A stretch of 64,000 nucleotides of DNA from Whitmania pigra (lineage: Eukaryota; Annelida; Clitellata; Hirudinida; Haemopidae): assembly GCA_021613335.1 (NCBI GenBank), contig JAJTWR010000070.1, positions 124,001 to 188,000 of the forward strand, written 5' to 3'. A program made the translations under genes and the position numbers. The notes below the pieces were generated by a model that saw nothing but the letters and a program-made list of their open reading frames with translations, was not told where the DNA came from and ran no database searches. Positions 34,792-43,800 of the stretch are shown piece by piece. Numbering within the stretch: the first letter of the stretch is position 1; each line of letters starts with the position of its first letter.

Positions 34792-35310
34792 ATGAACAGA
34801 ATAAAAGTTCCTCAAGACTCGTTTACCATCATGAATGAATTGGTTTTGCCAAACGATACTAATACATTAAATAACCTTATGGGAGGCCGTTTACTTCATT
34901 GGATGGATATTGCTGCCGCTATTTCGGCTCAAAAACATTGCAATAATATTGTAGTAACTGCTTCAGTAGATAATGTATCTTTTAAGAAACCTATCAAATT
35001 AGGAGATGTGGTAACTATTCACGCCAAAGTAACTCGTTCTTTTAATACTTCTATGGAAGTTCGGATAGACGTTTGGGCGCAAAGCATCCCTTTGGGAACA
35101 AAAGTAAAAAGTAACGAAGCTTATTATACTTTTGTTGCTTTAAACGATGTGGGCGATAAAATAAGCGTTCCGCAGGTGATTGCCCAAACTCCTGATGAAA
35201 TAGAATTATACAAAGGCGCTTTAAGACGTAGGCAACTTAGACTTATTTTAGCAGGAAAAATACTGCCTGATGAGGCTCACGAACTTAAAGCATTATTTTT
35301 AATCCCATAG
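34792..35310 (+). CDS. Acyl-CoA thioesterase (hotdog fold, YciA/BFIT-like)
   Basis: A 172-residue hotdog-fold thioesterase hydrolysing acyl-CoA esters in the cytoplasm. Visible are LPNDTNTLNNLMGGRLLHWM, in which the Asn/Gly/Asp region forms the active site, and IAAAISAQKHC. VTASVDNVSFKKPIKLGDVV and EAYYTFVALN complete the pattern. A TTG start at 34783 would overlap the promoter box, so ATG 34792 is chosen. It is followed after 26 bases by an antiporter gene and is probably in the same transcript, though functionally unrelated. Confidence 0.9.
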   Translation: MNRIKVPQDSFTIMNELVLPNDTNTLNNLMGGRLLHWMDIAAAISAQKHCNNIVVTASVDNVSFKKPIKLGDVVTIHAKVTRSFNTSMEVRIDVWAQSIPLGTKVKSNEAYYTFVALNDVGDKISVPQVIAQTPDEIELYKGALRRRQLRLILAGKILPDEAHELKALFLIP

Positions 35311-35336
35311 CAGAACGCTATGTAAAAGCGAAAAGA

Positions 35337-36530
35337 ATGAGTACATACACTATTTTAATTGTCCTGAGTTCGCTTGTTATCTTCTCTTATCTTTTTGATT
35401 TGGTAGCTCACAAAACCAAATTGCCCTCGGTAATGCTCTTGTTAATGCTTGGCATAGGGCTAAGGCTTTTAGTTGATAACCTACACCTGAAAACTTTAAA
35501 CTTTTTGAGCATATTACCTGCGCTGGGTACTGTAGGTCTTATCTTAATTGTGTTTGAAGGGGCGCTGGAACTCAAATATGAAAAGGAAAAAAACAAGGTG
35601 ATAAGAGGCGCTTTTTTTTCAGCATTTTTTACGCTTTTGATAACCGTTGCTGTCATTACTTTTATTATTTATCAAATTGCCGGCGGCAGTTTATATCTGT
35701 GTTTTGTAAATGCCATCCCTTTTGGCGTAATCAGTTCGGCAGTTGCCATCCCTTCAGTAACAGGCTTACAGAAAAAAACGCGGGAATTTATTATTTACGA
35801 AAGTTCGTTTTCAGATATTGTCGGTATTATTTTTTTCAACTTTGCCATTTCAAATACCCATATTTCTTTAAGTTCTTTTACAGCTTTAGCTCTTGATACA
35901 AGCCTGATTTTAATTTGTTCTGCCATTGCCTGTTTATGTCTTATTTATTTGATGGGACGAATTAAACATCGTATCAAATTCTTTTTGATTATTGCCATTT
36001 TAATTTTGGTCTATGCCGTTGGGCAGTCGTTTCATTTGGCATCGTTAATACTCATTTTATCTTTCGGCTTATTTCTAAACAACGCCAACGCCATTAGGCA
36101 TGTTTGGTTTAGATCGGTTTTTATTTATCAAAATTTAACAAACGATTTAACGCAACTTGGTCAATTATCTGCCGAAAGCGCTTTTATTTTACGAACGTTT
36201 TTTTTTGTAATCTTTGGGTTTACCATGGATCTTTACGCCCTTAACAATAAAATTATTATTGCCAACGGATTAATTGTTTTAGCCAGCATTTATTTAATCA
36301 GATACCTATATTTATACGCCTTCAGGTCTGAAAACCTTTACCCCGAAATATTTGTAACGCCGCGAGGCCTTATCAGTATTTTACTATACTATAACTTGCC
36401 GCCAAACATGAAAATACCTTCAATAGGAACCTCTTTTTTATTTATGGCGGTATTAGGCACTAGTATTGTAATGAGTATTGGTCTTATTACAGCTAAAAAG
36501 AAATCAAGTAAAACCGGTGTTTTTGATTAA
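35337..36530 (+). CDS. Cation:proton antiporter (CPA family)
   Basis: A 397-residue polytopic membrane protein with about 11-12 hydrophobic segments. It begins TILIVLSSLVIFSYLFDLVA and contains TKLPSVMLLLMLGIGLRLL, a typical Kef/NhaP-type start, then ESSFSDIVGIIFF with the acidic residues of the transport core. No C-terminal TrkA domain is present. It probably exchanges Na+ or K+ for H+; ion specificity cannot be read. Confidence 0.84.
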   Translation: MSTYTILIVLSSLVIFSYLFDLVAHKTKLPSVMLLLMLGIGLRLLVDNLHLKTLNFLSILPALGTVGLILIVFEGALELKYEKEKNKVIRGAFFSAFFTLLITVAVITFIIYQIAGGSLYLCFVNAIPFGVISSAVAIPSVTGLQKKTREFIIYESSFSDIVGIIFFNFAISNTHISLSSFTALALDTSLILICSAIACLCLIYLMGRIKHRIKFFLIIAILILVYAVGQSFHLASLILILSFGLFLNNANAIRHVWFRSVFIYQNLTNDLTQLGQLSAESAFILRTFFFVIFGFTMDLYALNNKIIIANGLIVLASIYLIRYLYLYAFRSENLYPEIFVTPRGLISILLYYNLPPNMKIPSIGTSFLFMAVLGTSIVMSIGLITAKKKSSKTGVFD

Positions 36531-36571
36531 CTTACCTATCCGCTTAAACGGGCGCAGGCAATTTTAAGGCA

Positions 36572-36976
36572 TTAACTACCCATTTCCAAAATTTTATCAA
36601 ACTCTTCGGCTTTTAAGGCCATTACAGATAAACGAGCCTGCCGTATCAATGATATATTTTTTAAACTTGTTTCGGTCTTTATTTGCGCTAAAGTAACCGG
36701 CTTTTTTAAAGTTTCTACCGGCATCAGATCTACTCCTACCCAATTAGCGTCATTAGTTGTTGGATCAGGGTAATGCGCTTTCACCACTTTTGCTACTCCA
36801 ACTACTTCTTTTCCTTGGTTGCTGTGGTAAAACAAAACCAAGTCTCCTTCTTTCATTTCTTTTAGATTGTTACGAGCCTGATAATTACGTACCCCGTCCC
36901 AAAAAGTACGTCCATCTTGATTAAATTTTTCCCAACTATATTTAAATGGTTCGCTTTTTACCAACCAATATTTCAT
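36572..36976 (-). CDS. EVE-domain protein
   Basis: A 134-residue single-domain EVE protein (a PUA/YTH-like fold): YWLVKSEPFKYSW, WDGVRNYQARNNLKEMK, GDLVLFYHSN and VGVAKVVKAHYPDPT. EVE domains are thought to bind modified bases in DNA or RNA, and some are linked to restriction systems. This one is a standalone housekeeping-type form with no defence genes adjacent. It is convergent with the antiporter gene. Confidence 0.9.
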   Translation of the reverse strand: MKYWLVKSEPFKYSWEKFNQDGRTFWDGVRNYQARNNLKEMKEGDLVLFYHSNQGKEVVGVAKVVKAHYPDPTTNDANWVGVDLMPVETLKKPVTLAQIKTETSLKNISLIRQARLSVMALKAEEFDKILEMGS

Positions 36977-37071
36977 TGTTATATTACTTAATAAATTGTT
37001 TACAAATTTTAATAACCGATTAAAAAAAGACGCGTCAATTAAAAGGGTCTTAAATTATTTTCAGACAAATG

Positions 37072-37422
37072 TTAGCTTTCTTGATGCAGCCAGGATTTTT
37101 TGGCCAATAGTTCTTCTTCGGTTTCCTGGTTGTCTTCATCTTCAATACAGCAATCTACCGGGCATACCGCTGCGCATTGAGGCTCATCATGAAAACCCTT
37201 ACATTCGGTACATTTACTGGTAACAATATAATAAACTTCATCAGAAACAGCGTCTTGACTCGCGTCGGCATCTACCTCCGCGCCGCCAAAATCAATGATT
37301 CCATTTAGATTTGTTCCGTCAGAAAATTTCCAAACGGTACCCGCGTCGTATATTGCATTATTAGGGCATTCAGGCTCACAAGCTCCGCAATTAATACATT
37401 CATCCGTAATTTTAATGGCCAT
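37072..37422 (-). CDS. 4Fe-4S dicluster ferredoxin
   Basis: A 116-residue ferredoxin with two cluster motifs: CINCGACEPECPN at the N-terminus and CTECKGFHDEPQCAAVCPVDCC toward the C-terminus, the latter with an insert between cysteines. An acidic linker (about residues 45-65) separates them. It carries electrons in the cytoplasm. It is divergent from the acyl-CoA reductase across a spacer of 78 bases with overlapping promoters. Confidence 0.93.
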   Translation of the reverse strand: MAIKITDECINCGACEPECPNNAIYDAGTVWKFSDGTNLNGIIDFGGAEVDADASQDAVSDEVYYIVTSKCTECKGFHDEPQCAAVCPVDCCIEDEDNQETEEELLAKKSWLHQES

Positions 37423-37449
37423 CTTTTCGTGTAAATCTCTCGCTTAGTT

Positions 37450-37457
37450 TAACTTTG
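37450..37457 (+). promoter_or_regulatory. -7 box for the acyl-CoA reductase gene
   Basis: TAACTTTG is an exact TAnnTTTG match, 43 bases before the start codon at 37501. It is only five bases from the opposing box at 37463-37470. Confidence 0.55.
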
Positions 37458-37462
37458 CTTCG

Positions 37463-37470
37463 CAAATATA
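37463..37470 (-). promoter_or_regulatory. -7 box for the ferredoxin gene
   Basis: On the minus strand it reads TATATTTG, an exact TAnnTTTG match, 40 bases before the ferredoxin ATG. The two divergent boxes are so close that polymerases cannot occupy both at once. Confidence 0.55.
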
Positions 37471-37500
37471 ACAATTAACAGATTATACTTATTCTAAAAT

Positions 37501-38526
37501 ATGTCATCATTAAACAAAGATGATTTGGTAAGAGTTTTTTCGGCATTGGGAGCCGCATTTTGTAAACCTGATAAAGAATTGATAGAGGCCATTTGTAAAG
37601 CCGAGGCAAGCAACGCATGGTTTACTACCGACCAAACCCGCAAAGCGCTTGCCGGATTGGGCGAAATGTTGAACAAATCAGATTTAGAAAAATGGTTGTT
37701 AAGCGTAAAGCCCGCCACATCTCCCCAAAAAATAGGGCTTATACTGGCTGGAAATATTCCTTTGGTTGGTTTTCACGATATACTTTGTGTGCTGGTCGGC
37801 GGAAACACCGCTCTTATTAAAATGTCATCAAACGACCAATTGCTAATTCCTGCGGTTTTAAAACTTCTGACTAATTTGGAACCTGCATTTTCAGAAAGAA
37901 TTATTTTTGTAGAACAACTGAAAAATTTTGACGCCATTATAGCCGCCGGCAGCAATAACTCTTCCAGATATTTTAATTATTATTTTAGCAAAGCGCCCAA
38001 CATTATCAGAAAAAACCGTAACAGCGTGGCTGTTTTAACCGGCAATGAAACGCCTTTACAGATTGCCCAACTTGGACACGATATTTTTGATTTTTTTGGA
38101 TTGGGTTGTAGAAATGTGTCTAAAGTTTATTTCCCAAAAGGATACGATTTAAAAAATCTTTTAGAACCTTTAGAAAAATTCCAACCCGTTATCAATCACT
38201 TTAAATATGGCAATAATTATGATTACAATAAATCGATATACCTTATAAACCGCCAAAAACATTTTGATAACGGTTTTTTGTTAATCAAGGAAGATCAAGC
38301 CTTAACATCGCCCTTAGCGGTACTTTTTTACGAGGAATATGAAGATTTAGCAGAAGTTGAAAATAAATTAAACGCTATTGATGAACAAATACAATGCGTT
38401 GTGGCGGCCGGGCAATTTAAGTTGAACAAAAAAGTTACCCCTTTTGGTCAAAGCCAACATCCAAAATTGTGGGATTATGCCGATAATGTGAATACTATCT
38501 CATTTTTAAACAGCATAACAAGTTAA
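37501..38526 (+). CDS. Acyl-CoA reductase (LuxC-like)
   Basis: A 341-residue acyl-CoA reductase that makes fatty aldehyde from acyl-CoA with NADPH. Motifs are LILAGNIPLVGFHDILCVLVGGN, which binds cofactor, AAGSNNSSRYF, IIRKNRNSVAVLTGNE, and FGLGCRNVSKVY with the expected active-site cysteine. It is found next to the same 4Fe-4S ferredoxin in many Bacteroidota. The physiological product is unknown. Confidence 0.88.
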   Translation: MSSLNKDDLVRVFSALGAAFCKPDKELIEAICKAEASNAWFTTDQTRKALAGLGEMLNKSDLEKWLLSVKPATSPQKIGLILAGNIPLVGFHDILCVLVGGNTALIKMSSNDQLLIPAVLKLLTNLEPAFSERIIFVEQLKNFDAIIAAGSNNSSRYFNYYFSKAPNIIRKNRNSVAVLTGNETPLQIAQLGHDIFDFFGLGCRNVSKVYFPKGYDLKNLLEPLEKFQPVINHFKYGNNYDYNKSIYLINRQKHFDNGFLLIKEDQALTSPLAVLFYEEYEDLAEVENKLNAIDEQIQCVVAAGQFKLNKKVTPFGQSQHPKLWDYADNVNTISFLNSITS

Positions 38527-38599
38527 CGAACTTAACTTAATTTTTTTAATAGACCTGATTAAAAGAGTCCTTTCAATTAAAAGTATTATTTTTGGCATA

Positions 38600-38803
38600 A
38601 TGTATATTATCAAAGTAAAGGGCATTGCCAAAATACCTGATTACGTTCAACTCAGAGACGATCATTTTACTTTATTAGCTTATTTTAGATTAGACAGGCC
38701 TGATAAATCATTAGGCAAACTAGGCTTGGGCGATAAACAGGAATATATAATGGAAGTGATACGAAACCTTCCCTTTGGGCAAGTAACCAAATTAAAATTA
38801 TAA
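38600..38803 (+). CDS. Small conserved hypothetical protein upstream of ftsE
   Basis: A 67-residue protein without signal peptide or membrane segment. It reads as a compact alpha/beta domain (IIKVKGIAKIPDYVQLRD, then LAYFRLDRPDKSLGKLGLG). I recognise it only as a type of small protein found ahead of ftsE in related Bacteroidota; no function is known to me. It ends 8 bases before ftsE and is probably co-transcribed. Confidence 0.65.
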   Translation: MYIIKVKGIAKIPDYVQLRDDHFTLLAYFRLDRPDKSLGKLGLGDKQEYIMEVIRNLPFGQVTKLKL

Positions 38804-38811
38804 TATCAGCC

Positions 38812-39486
38812 ATGAGTGTTATTTATTTAAAAAATGTTGACGTATTTCAACAAAAACATCATGTACTATCTAACGTAAACCTGAAAATAGATAAAGGCGA
38901 ATTTGTGTTTATGATTGGCCAAACCGGCTCAGGGAAAAGTAGTTTGTTGAAAATTATTTATGGCGATATACGCATTGGCAACGGTAGCGGACAGGTAGCC
39001 GGTTTTGATTTAAAGACTTTAAAAGATAGTCAGGTACCTTATTTACGCAGAAAATTAGGTATCGTTTTTCAAGATTTTCAATTGCTGAGCGATAGAACCG
39101 TTGAAGAAAATCTTCAATTCGTGCTCAAAGCAACCGGATGGACGGACAAAAATCTGATCAACGAACGTATTAAAGACGTTTTAGAAAAGGTTGGCCTTCG
39201 TTCAAAGATTAAAAAAATGCCGCACGAAATGTCGGGCGGAGAGCAACAGCGTATTGTAATTGCCCGCGCTTTGCTAAACAACCCGGAAATTATTTTAGCC
39301 GATGAGCCTACCGGAAATTTAGACCCCGATATGTCGGAAGAAATTGTTATGCTACTTAAGCAAATCAGTCAAAATGGCACGGCGATATTAATGGCCACTC
39401 ATGATTATCACATTATTCGCACTTTCCCTTTCCGTATTATTAAATGCGAAAACGGGGAGATTCTTGAAAATGTACGGATAGTTTAA
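38812..39486 (+). CDS. ftsE: Cell division ATP-binding protein FtsE
   Basis: A 224-residue ABC ATPase with Walker A GQTGSGKS (about residues 36-43), Q-loop FQDFQLL, signature MSGGEQQR, Walker B IILADEPTGNLDP and the switch ATHDYH. FtsE works with FtsX to activate peptidoglycan hydrolases at the septum. ftsX is not adjacent here, as is common in Bacteroidota. The amidases at 14-16 kb are candidate targets of such regulation. Confidence 0.85.
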   Translation: MSVIYLKNVDVFQQKHHVLSNVNLKIDKGEFVFMIGQTGSGKSSLLKIIYGDIRIGNGSGQVAGFDLKTLKDSQVPYLRRKLGIVFQDFQLLSDRTVEENLQFVLKATGWTDKNLINERIKDVLEKVGLRSKIKKMPHEMSGGEQQRIVIARALLNNPEIILADEPTGNLDPDMSEEIVMLLKQISQNGTAILMATHDYHIIRTFPFRIIKCENGEILENVRIV

Positions 39487-39611
39487 AAAAATACTGTCAA
39501 ACTTATTGTAATCAGTCATTCTGTTAGGCATGTACATGATTATGATGACAGTGTGGCTGTTTTTTTGTAATGGCAAACAAATTGATAAGCAAGAAACAAA
39601 AATACGTAAAT

Positions 39612-40190
39612 ATGTTTAACAAGAAAGACAAAACATTAAAGCCCCAAAAAGAAAACGTAGAGAACAAAGTAATACAAGAAACAGAAAATCAATCGCAAGT
39701 TTTAGAACCATCTCAAAAACCGGCTCCGAAAGAAGAATTATCGACTGAAGAAAAGTTGAAACAAGACCATGAAGTTTTAAACGATAAATATCTGCGTTTA
39801 TTTGCTGAATTTGACAATTATAAACGTCGCACGCAAAAAGAGCGTATAGAATTATTGCAAACCGCCGGTAAAGATGTAGTGATTTCTTTGCTTCCTGTTT
39901 TAGATGATTTTGAACGGGCCGTAAAAGCTACTGAAAACGCTACAGAAATAGGCGCCGTACGCGAAGGTATGTTATTGGTTCAAACCAAAATAAAAAGCAT
40001 TTTATCTCAAAAAGGTTTAAAGGAAATAGAAAGTTTACATACTGAATTTGATACCGATAAACACGAGGCGATTACTAAGGTTGCCGCTTCGGGCGATGAT
40101 ATGAAAGGCAAAGTGGTTGATGAATTAGAAAAAGGGTACACTTTTAACGATAAGGTAATCCGTTTTGCAAAAGTTGTTGTTGGGACGTAA
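39612..40190 (+). CDS. grpE: Nucleotide exchange factor GrpE
   Basis: Releases ADP from DnaK. From ATG 39612 the protein has 192 residues; an earlier ATG at 39570 would add 14 basic residues, and both are possible. A disordered, charged N-terminus is followed by the long helix (DKYLRLFAEFDNYKRRTQKE) and the C-terminal beta domain (LLPVLDDFERAVKA, DTDKHEAITKV, VVDELEKGYTFNDKVIRFAK). It precedes dnaJ by 76 bases; dnaK is not in the window. Confidence 0.93.
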   Translation: MFNKKDKTLKPQKENVENKVIQETENQSQVLEPSQKPAPKEELSTEEKLKQDHEVLNDKYLRLFAEFDNYKRRTQKERIELLQTAGKDVVISLLPVLDDFERAVKATENATEIGAVREGMLLVQTKIKSILSQKGLKEIESLHTEFDTDKHEAITKVAASGDDMKGKVVDELEKGYTFNDKVIRFAKVVVGT

Positions 40191-40266
40191 AATAACGGAA
40201 TGGCAGAAAAACGGCAATTTCATTTATTCTGTCATTAAAATTAAATCATGCTATCATTAAAAAAAG

Positions 40267-41421
40267 ATGAGCAAAAAAGACTATTACGATGTACTTGGCG
40301 TGAGCAAAAGCGCAACAGCAGATGAAATTAAGAAAGCTTATCGTAAGTTGGCTATTAAATATCATCCCGATAAAAATCCAAACGATAAAACAGCCGAAGA
40401 AAAATTTAAAGAAGGAGCCGAAGCTTATGAGGTATTGAGCAACCCTGAGAAAAAACAACGCTACGATCAGTTTGGCCATGCAGGCATGGGGGGGGCTGCC
40501 GGCGGGGGTTATGGCGGAGGCATGAATATGGAAGACATATTGAGCCGGTTTGGCGATGTTTTTGGCGGCAGCGGCCATCCATTCGACAGTTTCTTTGGCG
40601 GCAGCCAATCTCGCGGCGGCCGTAAAACAACCAAGGGCAGTAATCTTCGCATAAAAGTTAAATTAACCCTGGAAGAAATTGCCAACGGCGTTGAGAAAAA
40701 AATAAAGGTTAACAAGCAAATAAGCTGCAAAACCTGCAACGGTACAGGCGCAAAAGATAAATCATCGGTAAACATTTGCCAAACTTGCGGCGGCAGCGGG
40801 GCCGTTCGTAGAGTAACCAATACTATTTTAGGACAAATGCAAACCACTGTAACCTGTCCTACCTGCCACGGTAGCGGTCAACAAATAACTTCAAAATGTA
40901 ATGCTTGCCATGGCGAAGGGATTACAAGAGGCGAAGAAACTATTACCATAAATATACCCGCAGGGGTAGCCGACGGAATGCAATTAAGCATGAGCGATAA
41001 AGGTAATGCCGCTCCAAATAACGGTATTGCCGGAGATTTAATTATTTTAATTGAAGAACTACCCCACGAAACCCTAAAGCGCGAAGCCAATAACATTGTT
41101 TACGACTTACGCTTAAACTTTATAGACGCTGTTTTAGGCACAAGCGTAGAAGTGCCTACCATTGATGGAAAAGCCAAAATAAAAATAGAACCCGGTACCC
41201 AAAGCGGAAAACTACTCCGTTTAAAAGGAAAAGGGTTGCCCGAAATTAATTCTTACCGCAGAGGCGATGAAATTATCCATATAAATATTTGGACTCCAAA
41301 AGCCCTTAGCGGCGAAGAGAGGGCCATTTTAGAAAAACTGAAAAATTCGCCAAACTTTAAACCGCAACCCGGTAAAAACGAAAAAAGCTTTTTCGAAAAA
41401 ATGAAAGAGTATTTTGAATAA
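40267..41421 (+). CDS. dnaJ: Chaperone DnaJ
   Basis: A 384-residue type I J-protein. The J domain at the N-terminus holds the HPD in [12 protein letters not shown] Gly/Phe-rich region (about residues 75-120) follows. Four CxxCxGxG zinc repeats are present: [24 protein letters not shown] and CNACHGEG. The C-terminal substrate-binding domains follow. It stimulates DnaK ATPase. Followed by a strong terminator. Confidence 0.97.
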   Translation: MSKKDYYDVLGVSKSATADEIKKAYRKLAIKYHPDKNPNDKTAEEKFKEGAEAYEVLSNPEKKQRYDQFGHAGMGGAAGGGYGGGMNMEDILSRFGDVFGGSGHPFDSFFGGSQSRGGRKTTKGSNLRIKVKLTLEEIANGVEKKIKVNKQISCKTCNGTGAKDKSSVNICQTCGGSGAVRRVTNTILGQMQTTVTCPTCHGSGQQITSKCNACHGEGITRGEETITINIPAGVADGMQLSMSDKGNAAPNNGIAGDLIILIEELPHETLKREANNIVYDLRLNFIDAVLGTSVEVPTIDGKAKIKIEPGTQSGKLLRLKGKGLPEINSYRRGDEIIHINIWTPKALSGEERAILEKLKNSPNFKPQPGKNEKSFFEKMKEYFE

Positions 41422-41437
41422 AAAAATCAATTGTATC

Positions 41438-41467
41438 AATCCCGAAACCTCACAAAACTTCGGGATT
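41438..41467 (+). terminator. Terminator after dnaJ
   Basis: AATCCCGAA (41438-41446) and TTCGGGATT (41459-41467) form a perfect 9-bp stem around a 12-base loop, followed by T residues. It lies 17 bases after the dnaJ stop. Confidence 0.85.
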
Positions 41468-41576
41468 TTTTATGCCGCATCATCTATTTCAGTTGCGTTT
41501 AGACAAATTGCTTTGGATTTCACTATTAGTTGGCAAGAATATAAATTTCTCTTATCTTGGTCAAAAACATGACCAA

Positions 41577-42485
41577 ATGCTCAACGTAAAAAATATTGTA
41601 AAACAATATGCCAATCACCGCGCTTTAGATGATGTGAGTTTAGAAGTAAAAAAAGGACAGATTTTTGGCTTACTTGGCCCAAATGGCGCGGGAAAAACAT
41701 CGCTCATTAGAATTATCACCCAAATTATCGCTGCTGATAGCGGCCAGATTTTGTTCAATGCCGAGAGCCTAAATTCGAAACATCTATCTCAAATTGGTTA
41801 TTTGCCCGAAGAACGCGGCCTTTATAAAAAAATGAAAATTGGCGAACAAATTTTATATCTATCCCGGTTAAAAGGCTTAAGCGTAACGGAGGCTACAAAA
41901 CAAATTCGTTACTGGTTTGAAAAATTAGAAATGAAAGATTGGTGGGATAAAAAAGTGGAAGATTTAAGCAAAGGCATGCAACAAAAAGTACAATTTGTAG
42001 CCACCGTTTTGCATCGACCCCAATTAATTATTTTAGACGAGCCTTTTTCAGGTTTTGACCCCGTAAACGCCGATATTATTAAACAGGAAATTTTAGAATT
42101 GAACAAAAACGGGTCAACTTTTATATTTAGTACCCATCGGATGGAAAGCGTAGAAGAATTATGCGACCATATTGTTTTAATTAATCGTTCTAAAAAAATT
42201 TTAGATGGCGGGGTTGACCAAATTAAAGCAAGTTACCGAAACAATATTTATTGGATAGAATATGAAGGCAATCTTAATCCTGCCATATTTTCTCAATGCA
42301 ACCTTTTACAACAAGAACAGGTAAAAGGTAAAAATATAATTAAAATACAACTTAAACAACATCACGCCATTAATCAGGTAATATCGGTCATGCTGGCTGA
42401 TGTATCTATCAATCGTTTACAAGAGGCAATTCCTACAATGAACGATATTTTTATTGATAAAGTTAAAAATCAAGATCATGAATAA
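41577..42485 (+). CDS. ABC transporter ATP-binding protein (NatA-like)
   Basis: A 302-residue ATPase with Walker A GLLGPNGAGKTSL, Q-loop-region GYLPEERGLYKKM, signature LSKGMQQKVQ and Walker B LIILDEPFSGFDP. The C-terminal extension of about 80 residues is typical of NatA-type exporters. ATG 41577 begins MLNVKNIVKQY, the usual start. An earlier ATG (41472) lies inside the dnaJ terminator and would add 35 unlikely residues. It overlaps the permease gene by 8 bases. Confidence 0.9.
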   Translation: MLNVKNIVKQYANHRALDDVSLEVKKGQIFGLLGPNGAGKTSLIRIITQIIAADSGQILFNAESLNSKHLSQIGYLPEERGLYKKMKIGEQILYLSRLKGLSVTEATKQIRYWFEKLEMKDWWDKKVEDLSKGMQQKVQFVATVLHRPQLIILDEPFSGFDPVNADIIKQEILELNKNGSTFIFSTHRMESVEELCDHIVLINRSKKILDGGVDQIKASYRNNIYWIEYEGNLNPAIFSQCNLLQQEQVKGKNIIKIQLKQHHAINQVISVMLADVSINRLQEAIPTMNDIFIDKVKNQDHE

Positions 42486-43725
42486 AATTTTCTTAATTAT
42501 TAAAAGGGAATATCTATCAAGGGTAAAAAAGAAATCGTTCATTATCATGACGTTTTTAACCCCTCTGCTTTTTGCCGGTATTTATGGTCTTATTGGTTTT
42601 TTTACCTACGAAGGGATTACAGATTGGCATAATAAAGTGGCTGTTGTAAGCGCCAACCAAACCCTTCAGGGCAAGTTGAAAAGTAATGACAATATTGAAT
42701 ATGTTTATCTTAACAAGCCGCTGGAAGAGGCAAAAAAAATGTTAAATGCCGATTATGATTATCTTTTATACATTCCTGAATTTAGCTTGGCAAACCCCAA
42801 AGGTATTGAACTTTTTGGCGCAAAACAACCCGTCTCAAAAATAAACCGGCAAATTTCCGATAATTTAGAAGAACTCATCAGAACGCAAAAATTAAAAGAA
42901 AGCGGCTTGTCTCAAAGCATTATAGACAAACTGGAAACAACCGTTTACATCGCTACCAAAAAAATAGCCGAAACCGGGCATGAAGAAGACATCAGCGCCG
43001 ATATAAACATCGCAATCTCATTAGCGGCCGGAGTGGTAATGTTTATGTTTATTATGATTTATGGCACGCAGGTAATGCGAGGGGTAATTGAAGAAAAAAC
43101 AAGCCGCGTTATAGAAATTATCATTTCATCTGTTAAGCCGTTTCAATTAATGATGGGTAAAATCATAGGCGTTGCCTTAGTTGGCTTAACCCAGTTTTTA
43201 TTATGGATTATACTTACCATTACCATTATCGGAACCATATCGACCTTTGTAAATACAGAAAACCTTTTTGCCGATATACAAAATGGTTTGGCGAATCTTG
43301 ATTTAATAAAGATTATTTCGGTATTTATTTTCTATTTTTTAGGAGGATACTTATTCTACAGCGCGTTATATGCCGCTATTGGTAGCGCCGTAGACAGCGA
43401 AACAGAAACCCAGCAATTTATGATACCTGTTATAATGCCTTTATTTTTAGGCTATGCGCTTTCGGTAAGCGTGGTAAACATCGATCCGTACGGCAATATT
43501 GCTTTTTGGCTTTCTATGATTCCATTTACTTCGTCTATTGCTATGGTTGTGCGCCTGCCATACGGTGTTCCGGGATGGGAGTTAGCCGTTTCTATGGCGG
43601 CGCTGATATTAGGATTTATTGGAACGGTATGGGTAGCAAGCCGCATTTATCGGACGGGTATTTTAATGTATGGCAAAAAAAATACCTTTAAAGAAATGAT
43701 TAAATGGTTTACCTACAAAGGATAA
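42478..43725 (+). CDS. ABC transporter permease (ABC-2 / NatB-like)
   Basis: A 415-residue membrane protein starting MNKIFLIIKREYLSRVKKKS, with the first transmembrane helix at about residues 21-41. An extracytoplasmic domain (about 45-175) is followed by five or six further helices, including VMRGVIEEKTSRVIEIIISS, which is typical of NatB-type permeases. Its start overlaps the stop of the ATP-binding gene, so they form one exporter. The NatAB family exports Na+, but many relatives have other substrates, so specificity is open. Confidence 0.9.
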   Translation: MNKIFLIIKREYLSRVKKKSFIIMTFLTPLLFAGIYGLIGFFTYEGITDWHNKVAVVSANQTLQGKLKSNDNIEYVYLNKPLEEAKKMLNADYDYLLYIPEFSLANPKGIELFGAKQPVSKINRQISDNLEELIRTQKLKESGLSQSIIDKLETTVYIATKKIAETGHEEDISADINIAISLAAGVVMFMFIMIYGTQVMRGVIEEKTSRVIEIIISSVKPFQLMMGKIIGVALVGLTQFLLWIILTITIIGTISTFVNTENLFADIQNGLANLDLIKIISVFIFYFLGGYLFYSALYAAIGSAVDSETETQQFMIPVIMPLFLGYALSVSVVNIDPYGNIAFWLSMIPFTSSIAMVVRLPYGVPGWELAVSMAALILGFIGTVWVASRIYRTGILMYGKKNTFKEMIKWFTYKG

Positions 43726-43756
43726 TTTAGTTGACGCTTTATTTTGTATTTTTAAT

Positions 43757-43769
43757 CCTTCTGCGAAGG
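43757..43769. other. Small perfect hairpin before ppx/gppA
   Basis: CCTTC-tgc-GAAGG is a perfect stem-loop between the ABC permease and the phosphatase gene. It may be a weak terminator, or simply lie beside the promoter. Confidence 0.35.
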
Positions 43770-43777
43770 CTTGCAAT

Positions 43778-43785
43778 TAGTTTTG
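43778..43785 (+). promoter_or_regulatory. -7 box for ppx/gppA
   Basis: TAGTTTTG matches TAnnTTTG, 15 bases before the ATG at 43801. Confidence 0.55.
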
Positions 43786-43800
43786 CGTTAATTAGCAGCT

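Noticed and set aside
35337..36976. Defence cluster around the EVE-domain gene
   Set aside because: EVE domains can accompany restriction genes, but the neighbours are a thioesterase, an antiporter, a ferredoxin and an acyl-CoA reductase, all housekeeping.
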